A stretch of 64,000 nucleotides of DNA from Palsa-461 sp963768185 (GTDB lineage Bacteria; Actinomycetota; Acidimicrobiia; Acidimicrobiales; RAAP-2): NCBI GenBank assembly GCA_963768185.1, contig CAVYGS010000005.1:620001-684000 (forward strand), written 5' to 3'. Under the pieces are notes generated by a model that was not told where the DNA came from, made no database searches, and was given only the letters and a program-made list of their open reading frames with translations. Below, piece by piece: positions 17,684 through 27,961 of the stretch. Positions within the stretch are counted from its first letter, which is position 1; every line of letters begins with the position of its first letter. Made by a program: the position numbers and the translations under genes.

Positions 17684-18304
17684 GTGATCGATCACCTGCT
17701 CGTCGATGTCATCGACGCGGTCCACCGGTCCTTCGACCAGGCGCTGCTCGAGCGCCAGGCCGTCGAGGAACGCTTCCAGCTGGACGTCTTCCTGGGGGAC
17801 ATCTCCTTCGAGACCTCCTACAGCCTTCCGGGCGAGGAGCAACCGCCGCGAGTGCGTGCTGACCTCTCGATCGACTGGCCGACGTGGAGCCAGACCGCCT
17901 ATCGCAGCTGGTCGATCGGCGAGACACCGAGCGAGCTTCCCGAGGTGATCGTGGAGGTGGCGCTGCGGATCCAGCGCCTGTCCGAGGCGCCCACGCTCGA
18001 GAGGGTGCTGGCGACCCTCGCGCCCGAGAGCCCGCACCTTGGGCCGGACGCGCTGGTGCGCACGTCGGCCACCATCGAGCAGGTCCTCGAGGAGGGAGCC
18101 GAGGACGAGACCGGTGCGGCGGTGCGATGGGCCGTCGAGGCGACTTACGAGGGCTCCATCCGTTTCGAGGAGCACCACCTGGAAGACTCGACCAGCATCG
18201 GCCCCGTGATCGACGCCCTGGCCCGATGGGTGGCGTCGGTCCTCGTGCAGATGGCCGACCTGCCCCTCGCCTTCCTACCCCCAGACCCGAAGGGTGCTCC
18301 CTAG
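17684..18304 (+). CDS. Conserved hypothetical protein
   Basis: A 206-residue acidic protein I do not recognise. It is soluble, with no signal peptide. A beta-rich central part (W-P-T-W-S-Q-T-A-Y) is followed by a helical C-terminus. The start GTG 17684 has TAGCCT 10 bases upstream. It is divergent from the GDPD gene. High GC at third positions supports real coding. Confidence 0.7.
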   Translation: MIDHLLVDVIDAVHRSFDQALLERQAVEERFQLDVFLGDISFETSYSLPGEEQPPRVRADLSIDWPTWSQTAYRSWSIGETPSELPEVIVEVALRIQRLSEAPTLERVLATLAPESPHLGPDALVRTSATIEQVLEEGAEDETGAAVRWAVEATYEGSIRFEEHHLEDSTSIGPVIDALARWVASVLVQMADLPLAFLPPDPKGAP

Positions 18305-18480
18305 GCACGGCCCAGGGGCCGAGCGAGGCGCAAGTCCTCGAGATCACCGTCCCAGCCTGTCCCGCGAAGCTGGCGCCCCTGGTCCAGGCTCAGCGGTGCG
18401 TCGGCCAGGTTCCGCAAGCAAGATTGACGGCCTCTCGTTTGGTGGCGAGCCGGTAACGCCGCATCACAACCTGGCAGGCG

Positions 18481-18933
18481 TCATCGTCGATGTCGATATT
18501 GGTGCGGCTCACGCACCCATGTGGCATCCGATCGTGACGCTCCTCGTCCGAGGTGTCCCAACTCGGACAGAACCGGCGAATCGCGCGAGCTCCTCGGGGA
18601 CAGCCCCGGGGCCGGGTCTGGTTCGGGCTCGGCAACAGACTCGCGCGCCAGCCGGTGCACGACCTGGCGCTCGACCAGGAAGGCGACGATCGGGACGAAG
18701 CCCGCGCAAATCATCGCCGCCATTTGCAAGAGACCGAACCGGGCCCGCCGAGAGAGGTCGGCCGCGGCGAGGAGGTAGACGATGTACAGCGCGCCGTGGA
18801 TGGGCCCGACGACCTTCACCACGTCGGGCGAGTGGGCTGCGTACTGCAGGGGGACGCCGATGAAGACGAGGATGATCAGCCCGACGCCGACCGTGTAGGC
18901 CATGACGCGGTAGCGCAGGATCGCGCCGTTCAC
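18481..18933 (-). CDS. DUF3817-domain membrane protein
   Basis: About 150 residues with three predicted membrane helices (Y-R-V-M-A-Y-T-V-G-V-G..., V-V-G-P-I-H-G-A-L-Y-I-V-Y, M-A-A-M-I-C-A-G-F-V-P). This matches DUF3817, a small integral membrane family common in actinobacteria. The start GTG 18933 is taken because upstream codons overlap the neighbouring gene. The last ~40 residues are hydrophilic and less family-like. The gap 18305-18480 shows no feature. Confidence 0.75.
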   Translation of the reverse strand: MNGAILRYRVMAYTVGVGLIILVFIGVPLQYAAHSPDVVKVVGPIHGALYIVYLLAAADLSRRARFGLLQMAAMICAGFVPIVAFLVERQVVHRLARESVAEPEPDPAPGLSPRSSRDSPVLSELGHLGRGASRSDATWVREPHQYRHRR

Positions 18934-18946
18934 CGACCAGCCTCGG

Positions 18947-19327
18947 TCAAGAGTTGCGCCAGGTCTTGGCCCGGCCCTCGGCCGCGAGCTGCGCCAGGTG
19001 GTCGTTGTAGGCCGCGAGCTCCGGGTCCTCTTCGTCCAACCGGCGCACAGGGACCGCCGGAGCGACACCGGCGCGACGGCGCGCCTCGCGCAGTCGTCGC
19101 TGGGCCCGGGCGCCGACGCTCTCGGGGTCGGTGTGGATCAGCGACCACCACATCCAGATGCCCACCAGCGCGAACACGGGCCACTCGACCGAGTACAGGT
19201 AACTGAGCGAATTGCCGTCCAGAGCCCGGGTCACCTGCCACCAGCCGGCGACCAGGCACCCCGGCGTCCACACCAACACCGCGAGGTGAAGCGTGAGCGC
19301 ACGTCGAGAGAGCCATCGCTCGCGCAC
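18947..19327 (-). CDS. Small actinobacterial membrane protein, two helices
   Basis: A 126-residue protein with two hydrophobic helices (about residues 11-31 and 45-64), then a charged cytoplasmic tail rich in Arg and Glu that ends in a L-A-A-Y-N-D-H-L-A-Q-L helix. That last block is common in actinobacterial transcription-linked membrane proteins of unknown role. It lies 13 bases upstream of the DUF3817 gene, so both are probably on one transcript. Confidence 0.7.
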   Translation of the reverse strand: MRERWLSRRALTLHLAVLVWTPGCLVAGWWQVTRALDGNSLSYLYSVEWPVFALVGIWMWWSLIHTDPESVGARAQRRLREARRRAGVAPAVPVRRLDEEDPELAAYNDHLAQLAAEGRAKTWRNS

Positions 19328-19369
19328 GACCCGATCCTAACGACGGCCCGGACCCGTCCTCTTTCGACC

Positions 19370-20398
19370 TCAAAGCAGCCCGGAGCGCTCGGCCAAGGAC
19401 CGCAGCTGGACCTCGGGTCGGGCCCCGAAGTGTGCGATGACCTCGCCCGCGCACAGGCTGCCCAGGCGCGCGCAGCGCTCGGGGTCGGCGCCGTGGGTGA
19501 GCCCGTAGAGGAACCCTGCTGCGTACAGGTCGCCCGCCCCAGTGGTGTCGACCACTCGCTCGACCGGCGCGGCCGGGATGGCGACCGTGCCGTGGGGGGT
19601 GGTGACCACCGAGCCCTCGGCACCCCGGGTCCCGGCGACGAGCACGCCGGTCTCCTCGGCGGCTTCGATCGCGGCGTCGAACCCCGCGACCCCGAACAAG
19701 GTGACGAGCTCCTCCTCGTTGCCGAAGAGGACGTCGACATCCTCGTGCAAGAGGTCCAGGAACTCGCGCTGGTGCCGTTGCACGCAGAAGGGATCGGACA
19801 AGGAGAGCGCGACCGACCCGTCGGCGGCGTGGACCACCGAGATGGCGCCGCGCATCGCCTCGATGGCCGGCGGGAGATCCCAGAGGTAGCCCTCGAGGTA
19901 GACGATCTGGGTCCGCCCCATCAGCTCGAGGGGGACGTCGGAGGGCCGCATCGTGGTCGCCGCCCCGAGGTAGGTCGCCATGGTGCGCTCGGCGTCCTCG
20001 GTCACGAGCACGAGACAGCGCCCGGTGCCGACGCCCTCGGCCCGGCCCGCGGCATCGCCCGGCTCGAAGTCGACGCCGGTGGCGCGGATCTCCTGGGTGA
20101 ACACCTGGCCGAGACGGTCGTCCACGACCATGCCGACGAATGCGGCCCGGCCACCGAGCGACGCCACCCCGGCCAACGTGTTGGCCGCCGAGCCGCCGGA
20201 GATCTCGGCAGCGGGGGTCACCGCGGCGTGGATCGACTCCGCACGGCCGAGGTCGACGAGCGACATCGAGCCTTTGGGCAGTCCCAGCGAGACGAGCTCG
20301 GCGTCGGTCGCCCGCACGATGACGTCGACGAGCGCCGAGCCGATGCCGACCACGTCGAAAAGATCCGCCTGCCCGCTGGTCGCGTCGGGCGCTGGCAC
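19370..20398 (-). CDS. PfkB-family carbohydrate/adenosine kinase
   Basis: A 342-residue ribokinase-fold kinase. It has G-G-S-A-A-N-T-L-A-G at the substrate site and D-T-T-G-A-G-D, the PfkB signature 2 carrying the catalytic Asp, at about residue 280. The N-terminal G-I-G-S-A-L-V-D-V-I-V and the substrate loop resemble bacterial adenosine kinases. If so it would recycle adenosine, including that released by the S-adenosylhomocysteine hydrolase encoded at 44.8 kb. The start is GTG 20398. Substrate is inference. Confidence 0.82.
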   Translation of the reverse strand: MPAPDATSGQADLFDVVGIGSALVDVIVRATDAELVSLGLPKGSMSLVDLGRAESIHAAVTPAAEISGGSAANTLAGVASLGGRAAFVGMVVDDRLGQVFTQEIRATGVDFEPGDAAGRAEGVGTGRCLVLVTEDAERTMATYLGAATTMRPSDVPLELMGRTQIVYLEGYLWDLPPAIEAMRGAISVVHAADGSVALSLSDPFCVQRHQREFLDLLHEDVDVLFGNEEELVTLFGVAGFDAAIEAAEETGVLVAGTRGAEGSVVTTPHGTVAIPAAPVERVVDTTGAGDLYAAGFLYGLTHGADPERCARLGSLCAGEVIAHFGARPEVQLRSLAERSGLL

Positions 20399-20475
20399 GG
20401 CGGCCAGGGTAGTGCCCCGAGCCGAAGGCGCAGCCCGGAGGTGTTGACTATCGAGTGGCGTCGGAAGGAGTCGTC

Positions 20476-20781
20476 GTGGCGGACATGGGCTACGCCCTCG
20501 CGCAGCTGCGCGCGGCCGTCGAAGGGATGGCCGGGAGCACCGAGGGCATCCAGGCGCGCCTTCAGCGAGCCTGGACCGAGCGCCTGCAGCTGCTCTGGGA
20601 GGACCTCTATCTTCCAGAGGCGTTGAACGAGCGGTTCAAGCAGCTCTGGGTGCGCTACACGGCGCCGTCGGACAACCGCCGCTCCACCAGGCTGCGGGAG
20701 CTGGACGACGACGAGCTGACGGCCGCCGTCGCCGAGCTGGTGGCGCTGGCCTTCGACGTCGAAGTCGCAGCGGCGGGCTGA
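20476..20781 (+). CDS. Hypothetical protein
   Basis: A 101-residue helical protein I do not recognise. GTG 20476 is chosen because GGAAGGAG sits 5 bases upstream; the open frame goes back to 20455. The C-terminal half has a D-D-D-E-L-T-A-A-V-A-E-L-V-A-L helix. It lies just upstream of pepN and is divergent from the kinase. Confidence 0.6.
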   Translation: MADMGYALAQLRAAVEGMAGSTEGIQARLQRAWTERLQLLWEDLYLPEALNERFKQLWVRYTAPSDNRRSTRLRELDDDELTAAVAELVALAFDVEVAAAG

Positions 20782-20798
20782 GCCCTCCGATGCTTGGA

Positions 20799-20811
20799 TA
20801 GCCTTTCGCCG
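20799..20811 (+). promoter_or_regulatory. Leaderless -10 element for pepN
   Basis: TAGCCT (20799-20804) fits the actinobacterial TANNNT -10 and is followed by exactly 7 bases and then ATG 20812. Transcription would begin on the start codon. This supports ATG 20812 over the upstream start at 20794. Confidence 0.5.
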
Positions 20812-23393
20812 ATGCCCTCTGCACCCAAATCCGCTGGTACGGACGCGCCCGACGCGGCGTACCGCCTCCCGAGGACGGTCTCGCCCAGCCACTACCGGCT
20901 TCTCCTCGACGTCGATCTCGACAGAGCTGCGTTCAGCGGGACCGCCGACATCGCGCTCGAGATCCATGACCAGGTGGGCGAGATCACGCTCAACGCGGCG
21001 GAGCTCGAGATCACCGACGCGCGGTTGGAGCTTGCCGGGGGCGAGCCCATCGGGGCGACCGTCGCCCTCGACGACATCGCTGAGCGGCGGTGTTCACCCT
21101 GAGCCGCCCGGTGGGCCCGGGCCGCGGACAGCTCCGCTGCTCCTTCGCCGGCGTCCTCAACGACAAGCTGCGCGGCTTCTACCGCAGCACCTACGTCGAC
21201 CACGACGGCGCGACGAGGACGATCGCCACCAGCCAGATGGAGTCCACCGACGCCCGTCGAGCGTTCCCCTGCTTCGACGAGCCGGACCGTAAGGCAGTGT
21301 TCGAGGTCACCCTCGTGATCGGCGACGACATGGTCGCCTTCTCCAACTCCCCGGTGGTCGGCGAATCCGAGGCCGGACCGGGTCGCAAGGCGGTGCGGTT
21401 CGCGCCGACCATGGTCATGTCGTCGTACCTGGTCGCCTTGATCGTCGGACCCCTCGAGGCCACCGCGCCGCGGGACGTCGACGGTGTGCCCGTCCGCGTC
21501 GTGCACGTCCCCGGCAAAGCCCACCTCGCCCGTTTCGCCCTGGACATCGCCGAGCACGCTCTGCGCTTCTTCTCGGAGTACTTCGCGATCGCGTATCCGG
21601 CCGACAAGCTCGACCTCGTCGCCATCCCCGACTTCGCCTTCGGCGCGATGGAGAACCTCGGGTGCGTGACGTTCCGGGAGACCGCGCTCCTCGTCGACGA
21701 CACGGCCGCCGCGCGGGTCGATCTCGAGCGCGTCGCTGATGTCGTCGCCCACGAGCTGGCGCACATGTGGTTCGGCGACCTCGTCACCATGAGGTGGTGG
21801 GAGGGCATCTGGCTGAACGAGGCCTTCGCCACCTTCATGGAGGTCCTGTGCGTCGACGCGTTCCGGCCGAAGTGGGAGCGCTGGGTGAGCTTCGGGCTCG
21901 AGCGCGAGGCGGCACTCGCGGTCGATGGGCTGCACAGCACCCGGCCCATCGAGTACCCCGTCGGCTCGCCGGAGGAGGCCGACGGCATGTTCGACGTCCT
22001 CACCTACCAGAAGGGCGCGAGCGTCCTGCGCATGCTCGAGCAGTACCTGGGCGCGGAGGTCTTCCGCGATGGCGTGCGTCGCTACCTCTCGACCCACGCG
22101 TACGCAAACACGGTCACCGCGGACCTCTGGGATGCCCTCGAGTCAGCCTCCGGAGAGCCGGTGCGCGCGGTCATGGACTCGTGGATCCTCCAGGGAGGGC
22201 ACCCGGTGGTGAGCCGAGAGGGGTCGGACCTCGTCCAGGCCCCGTTCTCCTACAGCCCCAAGGGCGGGGCGAGCGCCATCGGCGAGCGCTGGTCGGTGCC
22301 GGTGATCGCGCGGCCGCTCGAAGGCGGCGCATCGAAGACCACGATCCTCGACACCGCCTCAGGCCCCCTTCCGGTGACCGACGAACCGGTCGTCGTGAAC
22401 GCCGGCGGCTGGGGCGTCTACCGCGTGGCCTATGGCGAGCACCTGGGGGCGATCGCGGCGGACCTCGGCGCGCTGACCCCGCTTGAGCGGGCGAACCTCT
22501 TCGCCGACGCGTGGGCGCTTGTGGTCTCGGGCCGCGAACCCCTCTCGGCCTTCCTCGGCCTCGCGGCGGAACTGGGGCAGGACAACGAGCCGGCGACCTT
22601 CGCCACGGTGGCCGGCGCGTTGGCGCTGATCGACCGCGCCGCCGACGACGACATGCGCCAGACCCTGGCCGGGGCCACCCGGTCGCTGCTCGGGGCGCGG
22701 TTCGACTCGCTCGGCTGGGACCCGGCGGACGGCGAGGGGGAGCGCCTCCCGAGCCTCCGCTCCATGCTCGTCTCGACACTCGGCACGATGGGCAAGGACG
22801 AGGACGTGCGTTCCGAGGCGTTGACCCGCTTCGACGCGGCGCAGCAGGGCGGTGCGCCGGTCGATCCCGACATCGAAGCGGCGGTGCTCGGGGTGATCGC
22901 CGACCAGCGCCGCCCGGGCGACTACGACACCTTCTACGAGCGCTACCAGTCGGCCCAGACCCCCCAGGAGGAGCAGCGCTACCTGAGCGCGCTGGCTTCG
23001 TTCCCCGACGTCGAGCTGGGCACGCACACCTTGGACCTCGCGCTGGGCGACGTGCGCACCCAGGACGCCCCGTACCTGATCATCGGGCTGCTCACCAACC
23101 GGGTGACCGGACCGGCCGTGTTCGAGAAGCTGACCGACCACTGGGACCAGGCGCTCGAGAGGTTCCCGGTCAACAGCCACAGCCGCATGCTCCAGGGTGT
23201 GCGCACCTTGTGCGGCGACGTGGGATTCGCTCGCCGGGTCACCGAGTTCATCGGGGCGCACCCGTTGCGCTCGGGGCAGCGCAGCGTCGACCAGGCGATC
23301 GAACGCCTCTGGATCAACGTCGAGTTCTGCGAGCGCGAACGTGGTGCGCTGGCCGAGACGCTCGGGCGCGTCGTCGACGCGTCGGGGAGCTAG
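20812..23393 (+). CDS. pepN: Aminopeptidase N (M1 family), frame broken
   Basis: The N-terminal ~90 residues (20812 to about 21085) are in one frame and end at the stop 21100-21102. The remaining ~767 residues (about 21087-23393) are in another. The join D-I-A-E-R|A-V-F-T-L suggests one base lost in a GGCGG stretch near 21083-21091. The M1 hallmarks are intact: G-A-M-E-N exopeptidase motif and H-E-L-A-H-M-W-F followed by L-N-E-A-F-A for zinc. The total of about 860 residues is normal, with the C-terminal ERAP1-like domain present. It removes N-terminal residues from peptides in the cytosol. Confidence 0.9.
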
Positions 23394-23423
23394 TCCCCTC
23401 GCCAGCGGCGAGTCGGTGATCCC

Positions 23424-24026
23424 GTGAACTTCGCCGTCGCGGCGACGGTGTTCGGCCTCGTGGCCGTGGCCGAACTTCCGGACAAGACGATGATCGCCAA
23501 CATCGTCATGGGCAGCCGCGGGCGGCCGGTGCCCGTCTGGCTCGGCGCGGTCGGGGCGTTCGCGATCCACGCCGCGCTCGCGGTGCTGGCTGGGCGACTC
23601 GTGCAGCTACTCCCCCACCGCGCGCTCGAGACGGTGGTCGCCGTGCTGTTCGGCCTCGGCTCGCTCTACCTCCTCCTCGTGCCGGAGAAGAGGGAGCAGG
23701 AGCGAGGGGAGGCGGAGGCAGCCCACGAGGGTGAGGTCGTGCCGACGGCGGCCGCCTGGCGAGTCGCGGCCGGCGCGTTCGGGGTCATCCTGATCGGCGA
23801 GATCGGGGACATCACTCAGCTGCTCATCGTCAACCTCGAGGCCCGCTACAAGTCACCGACGTCGGTCTTCGTCGGGGGGTTCCTGGCCCTGGCGACGGTC
23901 GCCGCCATCGGCGTCTTCTCGGGCAAGGCGCTGCTCCGGGTGCTCCCGCTGTCAACGATCCGCCGCATCGGCGGCCTGGCGCTGCTTGGCTTCTGCGCCT
24001 ACAGCGTGTACACGCTGGTGCGATGA
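23424..24026 (+). CDS. TMEM165/GDT1 family cation transporter
   Basis: A 200-residue membrane protein with six predicted helices in two inverted halves. Each half carries the family motif: E-L-P-D-K-T at residues 17-22 and E-I-G-D-I-T in the second half. The usual form is E-x-G-D-K/R-T/S, so the Pro in the first and the Ile in the second are unusual. Relatives move Mn2+ or Ca2+ out of the cytosol. A hydrophilic Glu-rich loop separates the halves. The start is GTG 23424, and the stop overlaps the next gene (ATGA). Confidence 0.85.
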   Translation: MNFAVAATVFGLVAVAELPDKTMIANIVMGSRGRPVPVWLGAVGAFAIHAALAVLAGRLVQLLPHRALETVVAVLFGLGSLYLLLVPEKREQERGEAEAAHEGEVVPTAAAWRVAAGAFGVILIGEIGDITQLLIVNLEARYKSPTSVFVGGFLALATVAAIGVFSGKALLRVLPLSTIRRIGGLALLGFCAYSVYTLVR

Positions 24027-24688
24027 CCGACGCTCGCGACCCACGGCTCGAGGAGCTGACGGCGCTGGCCCGCGCCACGCGCGGCTTCATGCCCGACGAC
24101 GAGGGGGCCGCGCTCTACGACGCGGCGCTGCGGGCAGGACGGGCGTTCGCCGGTGCGGCGCAGCCGGTGTTCGTCGAGATCGGCGCGTGGTGCGGGAAGT
24201 CGACCGTCTACCTCGGCGCGGCGGCCGAGGCGACCGGCGCACTCCTCTTCAGCGTCGACCATCACCGGGGCTCCGAGGAGAACCAGGCTGGCTGGGAGCA
24301 CCACGACCCCGACCTGGTCGACCCGGTCGACGGACGCATCGACACGCTCCCCCACTGGCGCCGGACGGTCGCGGCCGGTCGCCTCGAGACCAGTGTGGTG
24401 GGGCTGGTGGGTGACTCGCCGAGCCTGGCGCGGGCCTGGCACACCCCGCTCGCCCTGTGTTTCATCGACGGCGGCCACGGCGAGGTGCCGGCCTGGGCCG
24501 ACTACCGCGGCTGGGCACCGCATGTCGCCGTCGGTGGCTGGCTGGCGATCCACGACGTGTTCGAAGACCCCGCCGACGGCGGCCGCCCCCCCTACGAGCT
24601 CTGGTGCGACGCGGTGTCGACCGGCCGATGGGCGGTGGACGGCGAGACCGGGAGCCTGCGGGTGCTGCGGCGGGTCGTCCCGGGCTGA
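24023..24688 (+). CDS. Class I SAM-dependent methyltransferase (Methyltransf_24 type)
   Basis: A 221-residue Rossmann methyltransferase. The SAM motif is F-V-E-I-G-A-W-C-G-K-S-T, with F-I-D-G-G-H and G-G-W-L-A-I-H-D-V-F downstream, the pattern of sugar- and polyketide-O-methyltransferases in this group. ATG 24023 overlaps the transporter stop by 4 bases. It converges on the alpha/alpha-barrel gene of the GT4 cluster and may modify the same product (inference). Confidence 0.82.
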   Translation: MTDARDPRLEELTALARATRGFMPDDEGAALYDAALRAGRAFAGAAQPVFVEIGAWCGKSTVYLGAAAEATGALLFSVDHHRGSEENQAGWEHHDPDLVDPVDGRIDTLPHWRRTVAAGRLETSVVGLVGDSPSLARAWHTPLALCFIDGGHGEVPAWADYRGWAPHVAVGGWLAIHDVFEDPADGGRPPYELWCDAVSTGRWAVDGETGSLRVLRRVVPG

Positions 24689-24698
24689 GCGACCCGGC

Positions 24699-25812
24699 TC
24701 AAGCCGGGCGGCGGCGGGCCGAGCACTCCCCGATGCTCCACGAGCAGCTCGACTCGGGGAGGTCCAAGGGGGCGGGCAACCCCTCGCCACGGAACAGACC
24801 CGAGGCGGGCGTCGTCCCGCTCAGCGCGTCGGCGGCCAGGACGATGGCGGCCGCGGTGTAGGTGGTGCGCTCGGCGGCCGGGAAGGTCTTCTCCTCGGGG
24901 TAGGCCATGCCAGTCCAATAGGAGCCGTCGGGCAACCGCATGCCCTGCGCGTGCACGAAGAGCTCGAGCGCGACGTGCTCGAGGCCGAGCGCGTCCAGGG
25001 CGAGCACGGCCTCGGCGGTCTCGGCGGCGGTGACCCAGTCCTGGCTGGACACGCAGCGCACGCCGCGTCCTTCGAGCACGAAGCGGTCCCACGCCGAAAC
25101 GATCCGGTGGTGGGCGGCCGCCGGCGGGAGGGCCCCGGCCAACACCGGGTAGTACCAGTCCATCGCGTAGTCGTCCTTCGGCGCGAACGAGCGGGCATGG
25201 TGCGCGACCGCGTGCCCGAGCCGACCCGCCGCGAGCTCCCACTCTGGCCTCTCCTCGCCGAGGCACTCGGCGATCGCGACCGCGCAGCGAAGCGCGTGGT
25301 AGATCGACGACGACCCTGTCAAGAGCGCGTAGGTCTCGGGCCGGCCCGAGGCGTCGAGCGACCACAGGATCGAGCCGTCGGCGCGCTGCCAGCGCAGCAC
25401 GAAGTCGATGGCTCTTTCGACCGTCGGCCAGTAGCGGGTGAGGTCGTCGCGCTCGCCGGTCACCTGGTAGCGGTGGAAGAGCCCGGTCGCCACGTACGCG
25501 CACACGTTGGTGTCGAGGCGGGGGTCCTTCACCCCCTCGGCCAGGTAGTAGTTGAACCAGCTGCCGTCTCGGTGCTGGCGCTCGGCCAGCCACTCGAATG
25601 CCGCCTCGGCCTCGCTGTGGAGCCCGCAGACCGACAGGGCCATCGCGGCCTCGACGTGGTTCCACGGGTCGCAGTGCCCGCCCGCGAACCACGGGATCAT
25701 GCCGTTGGGCCGCTGGACCTCGGCGATCGCGTGCGCGCTGGCGAGCACCTCCGACGCGCTCGAGCACCCCGGAGACCTCGGGGACCTCGAGGAAGACCGA
25801 GCGGTCGGTCAC
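24699..25812 (-). CDS. Prenyltransferase-like alpha/alpha-barrel protein, frame doubtful near 5' end
   Basis: From 25748 down the frame encodes a 349-residue alpha/alpha toroid with repeated W/G-rich turns (I-P-W-F-A-G-G-H-C-D-P-W-N-H-V-E-A-A, Q-H-R-D-G-S-W, R-A-D-G-S-I-L-W), usually annotated as prenyltransferase or terpene-cyclase-like. Codons just upstream in another frame, beginning at GTG 25812 (V-T-D-R-S-V-F-L-E-V-P-E-V), look like its natural N-terminus, so one indel near 25755 is likely. The catalytic DxDD of cyclases is not seen. Third gene of the GT4/methyltransferase trio. Confidence 0.7.
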
Positions 25813-26589
25813 GCCGCGCTCGGCCTTTTGGAGATCTGCCGCGGCCGGGGACCGCACCGAACGTACCGCGACGGCCACCGGCTTCTCGAAGTACAAGACG
25901 AGGCTCTTGCCCATGAGCGGCGAGAGCACCCGCTCGAGCACCCGGGTGAGTGCCGGACGCTTCTCGATATCCCACACCAAGAAGCGGTGGTAAGCGGCCA
26001 CCGCGCGGTTGGTCTCGTTCGTCGGTCCCACCAGGCAGCGCAGCCACCAGTAGGGCGAGTGCAACCCGTGGGTGTGGTGCCCGCCGATCGGGCGCAGGCC
26101 GGCGGCCCCGATGCGCCGGCGCAGCTCGGAGCGCCGGTAGATGCGGATGTGCCCACCCGGCACCTCGTGGTAGGCGTCGGAGAGGAGCCAGTTGAGGACC
26201 TCGGGACCACAACGGGGCACCGTCACCGCCATCGTCCCGCCCGGGCGCAGCACCCGGGCCAGCTCGGCGATGGCGGTGGTGTCGTCGGGGATGTGCTCCA
26301 AGACCTCGGAGGCCACGATGCGGTCGAAGCACCCGTCAGCGAACGGCAGGCACAGGGCGTTCCCCTGGATACCGCCGAAGCGCACCGCGTCGATCGAGAT
26401 CTCTCCGGCGTCGACCATCGCGGCCAGCACCGCTCGGACTTGGACGACCTCGTCCCGACCGGCGTCCAGCGCGATCACCGGCGCGCCGCGGCGCACCGCC
26501 TCGAACGCGTGGCGACCGAAGCCGCAGCCGAGATCCAAGAAGCGGTCCCCCTCGACCACCCCCAGCCGGTCGAAGTCCGCCGTCAGCAC
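25809..26589 (-). CDS. Class I SAM-dependent methyltransferase, 3' end unresolved
   Basis: The SAM site is F-L-D-L-G-C-G-F-G-R-H, with A-S-E-V-L-E-H-I-P and V-L-R-P-G-G-T downstream: a Methyltransf_11-type domain of about 160 residues, then a C-terminal region. GTG 26589 overlaps the GT4 stop by 7 bases. The frame does not stop where the domain ends but runs on into sequence antisense-like to the next gene. A TGA at 25809-25811 in a neighbouring frame would give the 4-base GTGA overlap usual here. Either an indel hides the stop, or the gene is fused to the next one. Confidence 0.75.
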
Positions 26590-27961
26590 GGGGCATCCCC
26601 CGAACCGGGCGCGCCGGGGAGCGGGCGACCGGCGAGCATCGCCTGGTAACACTCCGCCGTGCCCACGGCGGTCACGCCCCAGGTGAAGCGGGTGAGCACC
26701 CGCTGGCGGCCCGCTGCGCCCAGCCGCTCGCGCAGCGCGGGGTCGTCGAGGAGGCGCCCGATCGCTCCGGCGAGCGCGCCGGGGTCGTCCGGGGGGACGA
26801 GCAGCGCGGTCTCACCGTCGGTGCCCACCACCTCGGGGAGCGCGCCACCGGTGGTGGCGACCACGGGGACCCCGCAGGCCATCGCCTCGACGGCCGGCAG
26901 CGAGAAGCCCTCGTAGAGCGACGGGATGATCGCGACCTGCGCCTCGCCGTAGAGGGTGGCGAGCTCGCGGTCGCTGATGCCGCTGACGCAGCGCAGGGTA
27001 TCCTCGAGCGCCAGGCGCTTGATGGCGCGGTCGACGCGCCCCCGGCCCGGGGCCGGCCGATGACGACCAGCTCGATGTCGCGCTCGGTGCGCAGCTTGGC
27101 CACCGCCTCGAGGAGCGGGACGAGGCCCTTCAGCGGGACGTCGCTCGAGGAGGTCACCATGAGCCGGCCCGGGACCGGCGTGACCCCCTCGATGGGCTCG
27201 AACACGGTGTGGTCCACGCCGACCGGCACGACGCTGACCCGTTCGGGGCGCACGCCCAGCTGGGCCGAGATGTCGCGCCGGGAAGACTCAGAGACCGTCA
27301 CCACTGCCGGCAGGCGCCGGGCGACCCGGACCTGCATGCGCAGGAAGCCGAACCAGCGATTGGTGGTGAACTGCTGCCAGGCGTTGGACGTGTGGTCGAG
27401 GGCCAGCTGGCGGTCGACCGTGATCGGGTGATGCAGCGTGGTGAGCAGCGGCCAGCCGTCGTCGATCAGGCCGAGCATCCCCGAGCCCAGGCACTGGTTG
27501 TCGTGGACGATGTCGAACTCGCCCTTGCGCTCTGCCAGGACCTTGCGGATCCGCTGGGAGAACGCGAGCGGCTCTCCGAACCCCGCGGTCAACATGATCG
27601 AGAACTCGCTGAGGGCCGCGCGGTCGTGGAATTCGCTCGGATGCGGAACCCGGAAGGGGTCGGGATCGCGGTACAGGTCGAGGCCCGGTACCGGCGTGAA
27701 CCCCACGCCCTCGTCGAGCTCGGGCCAGGGCTGTCCGGCAAAGACCTCGACGGAGTGGCCGAGCGCGACCAGCTCGCGCGTCAGGTGCCGCGTGTAGACG
27801 CCCTGGCCCCCGCACAGCGGATTGCCCCGATAGATGAGGAAGGCGATGCGAAGCCCGCCAGGCCCGGGGGGGCTCGGGGCGACTCGCTCGGGGACCGAAA
27901 TCTCCCTGCTCAGCGCCCACGAGGCCTTCGTCTCTCGCCAGAACTGGCGCGGGCTCTTCAC
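26583..27961 (-). CDS. Glycosyltransferase family 4, frame broken
   Basis: The N-terminal half (start about GTG 27961) contains R-I-A-F-L-I-Y-R-G...G-G-Q-G-V-Y-T-R-H-L, the GT4 donor/acceptor start. The C-terminal half, from about 27050 down to 26583, carries P-S-L-Y-E-G-F-S-L-P-A-V-E-A-M-A-C-G-V-P-V-V, the EX7E nucleotide-sugar site. The two are in different frames; one base missing in the G/C run at about 27040-27062 explains this. Joined length is about 460 residues. It probably builds a glycolipid or polysaccharide with the two genes downstream. Confidence 0.8.

Noticed and set aside
22359..23570. A 403-codon minus-strand open frame
   Set aside because: Antisense shadow of the pepN C-terminal domain.
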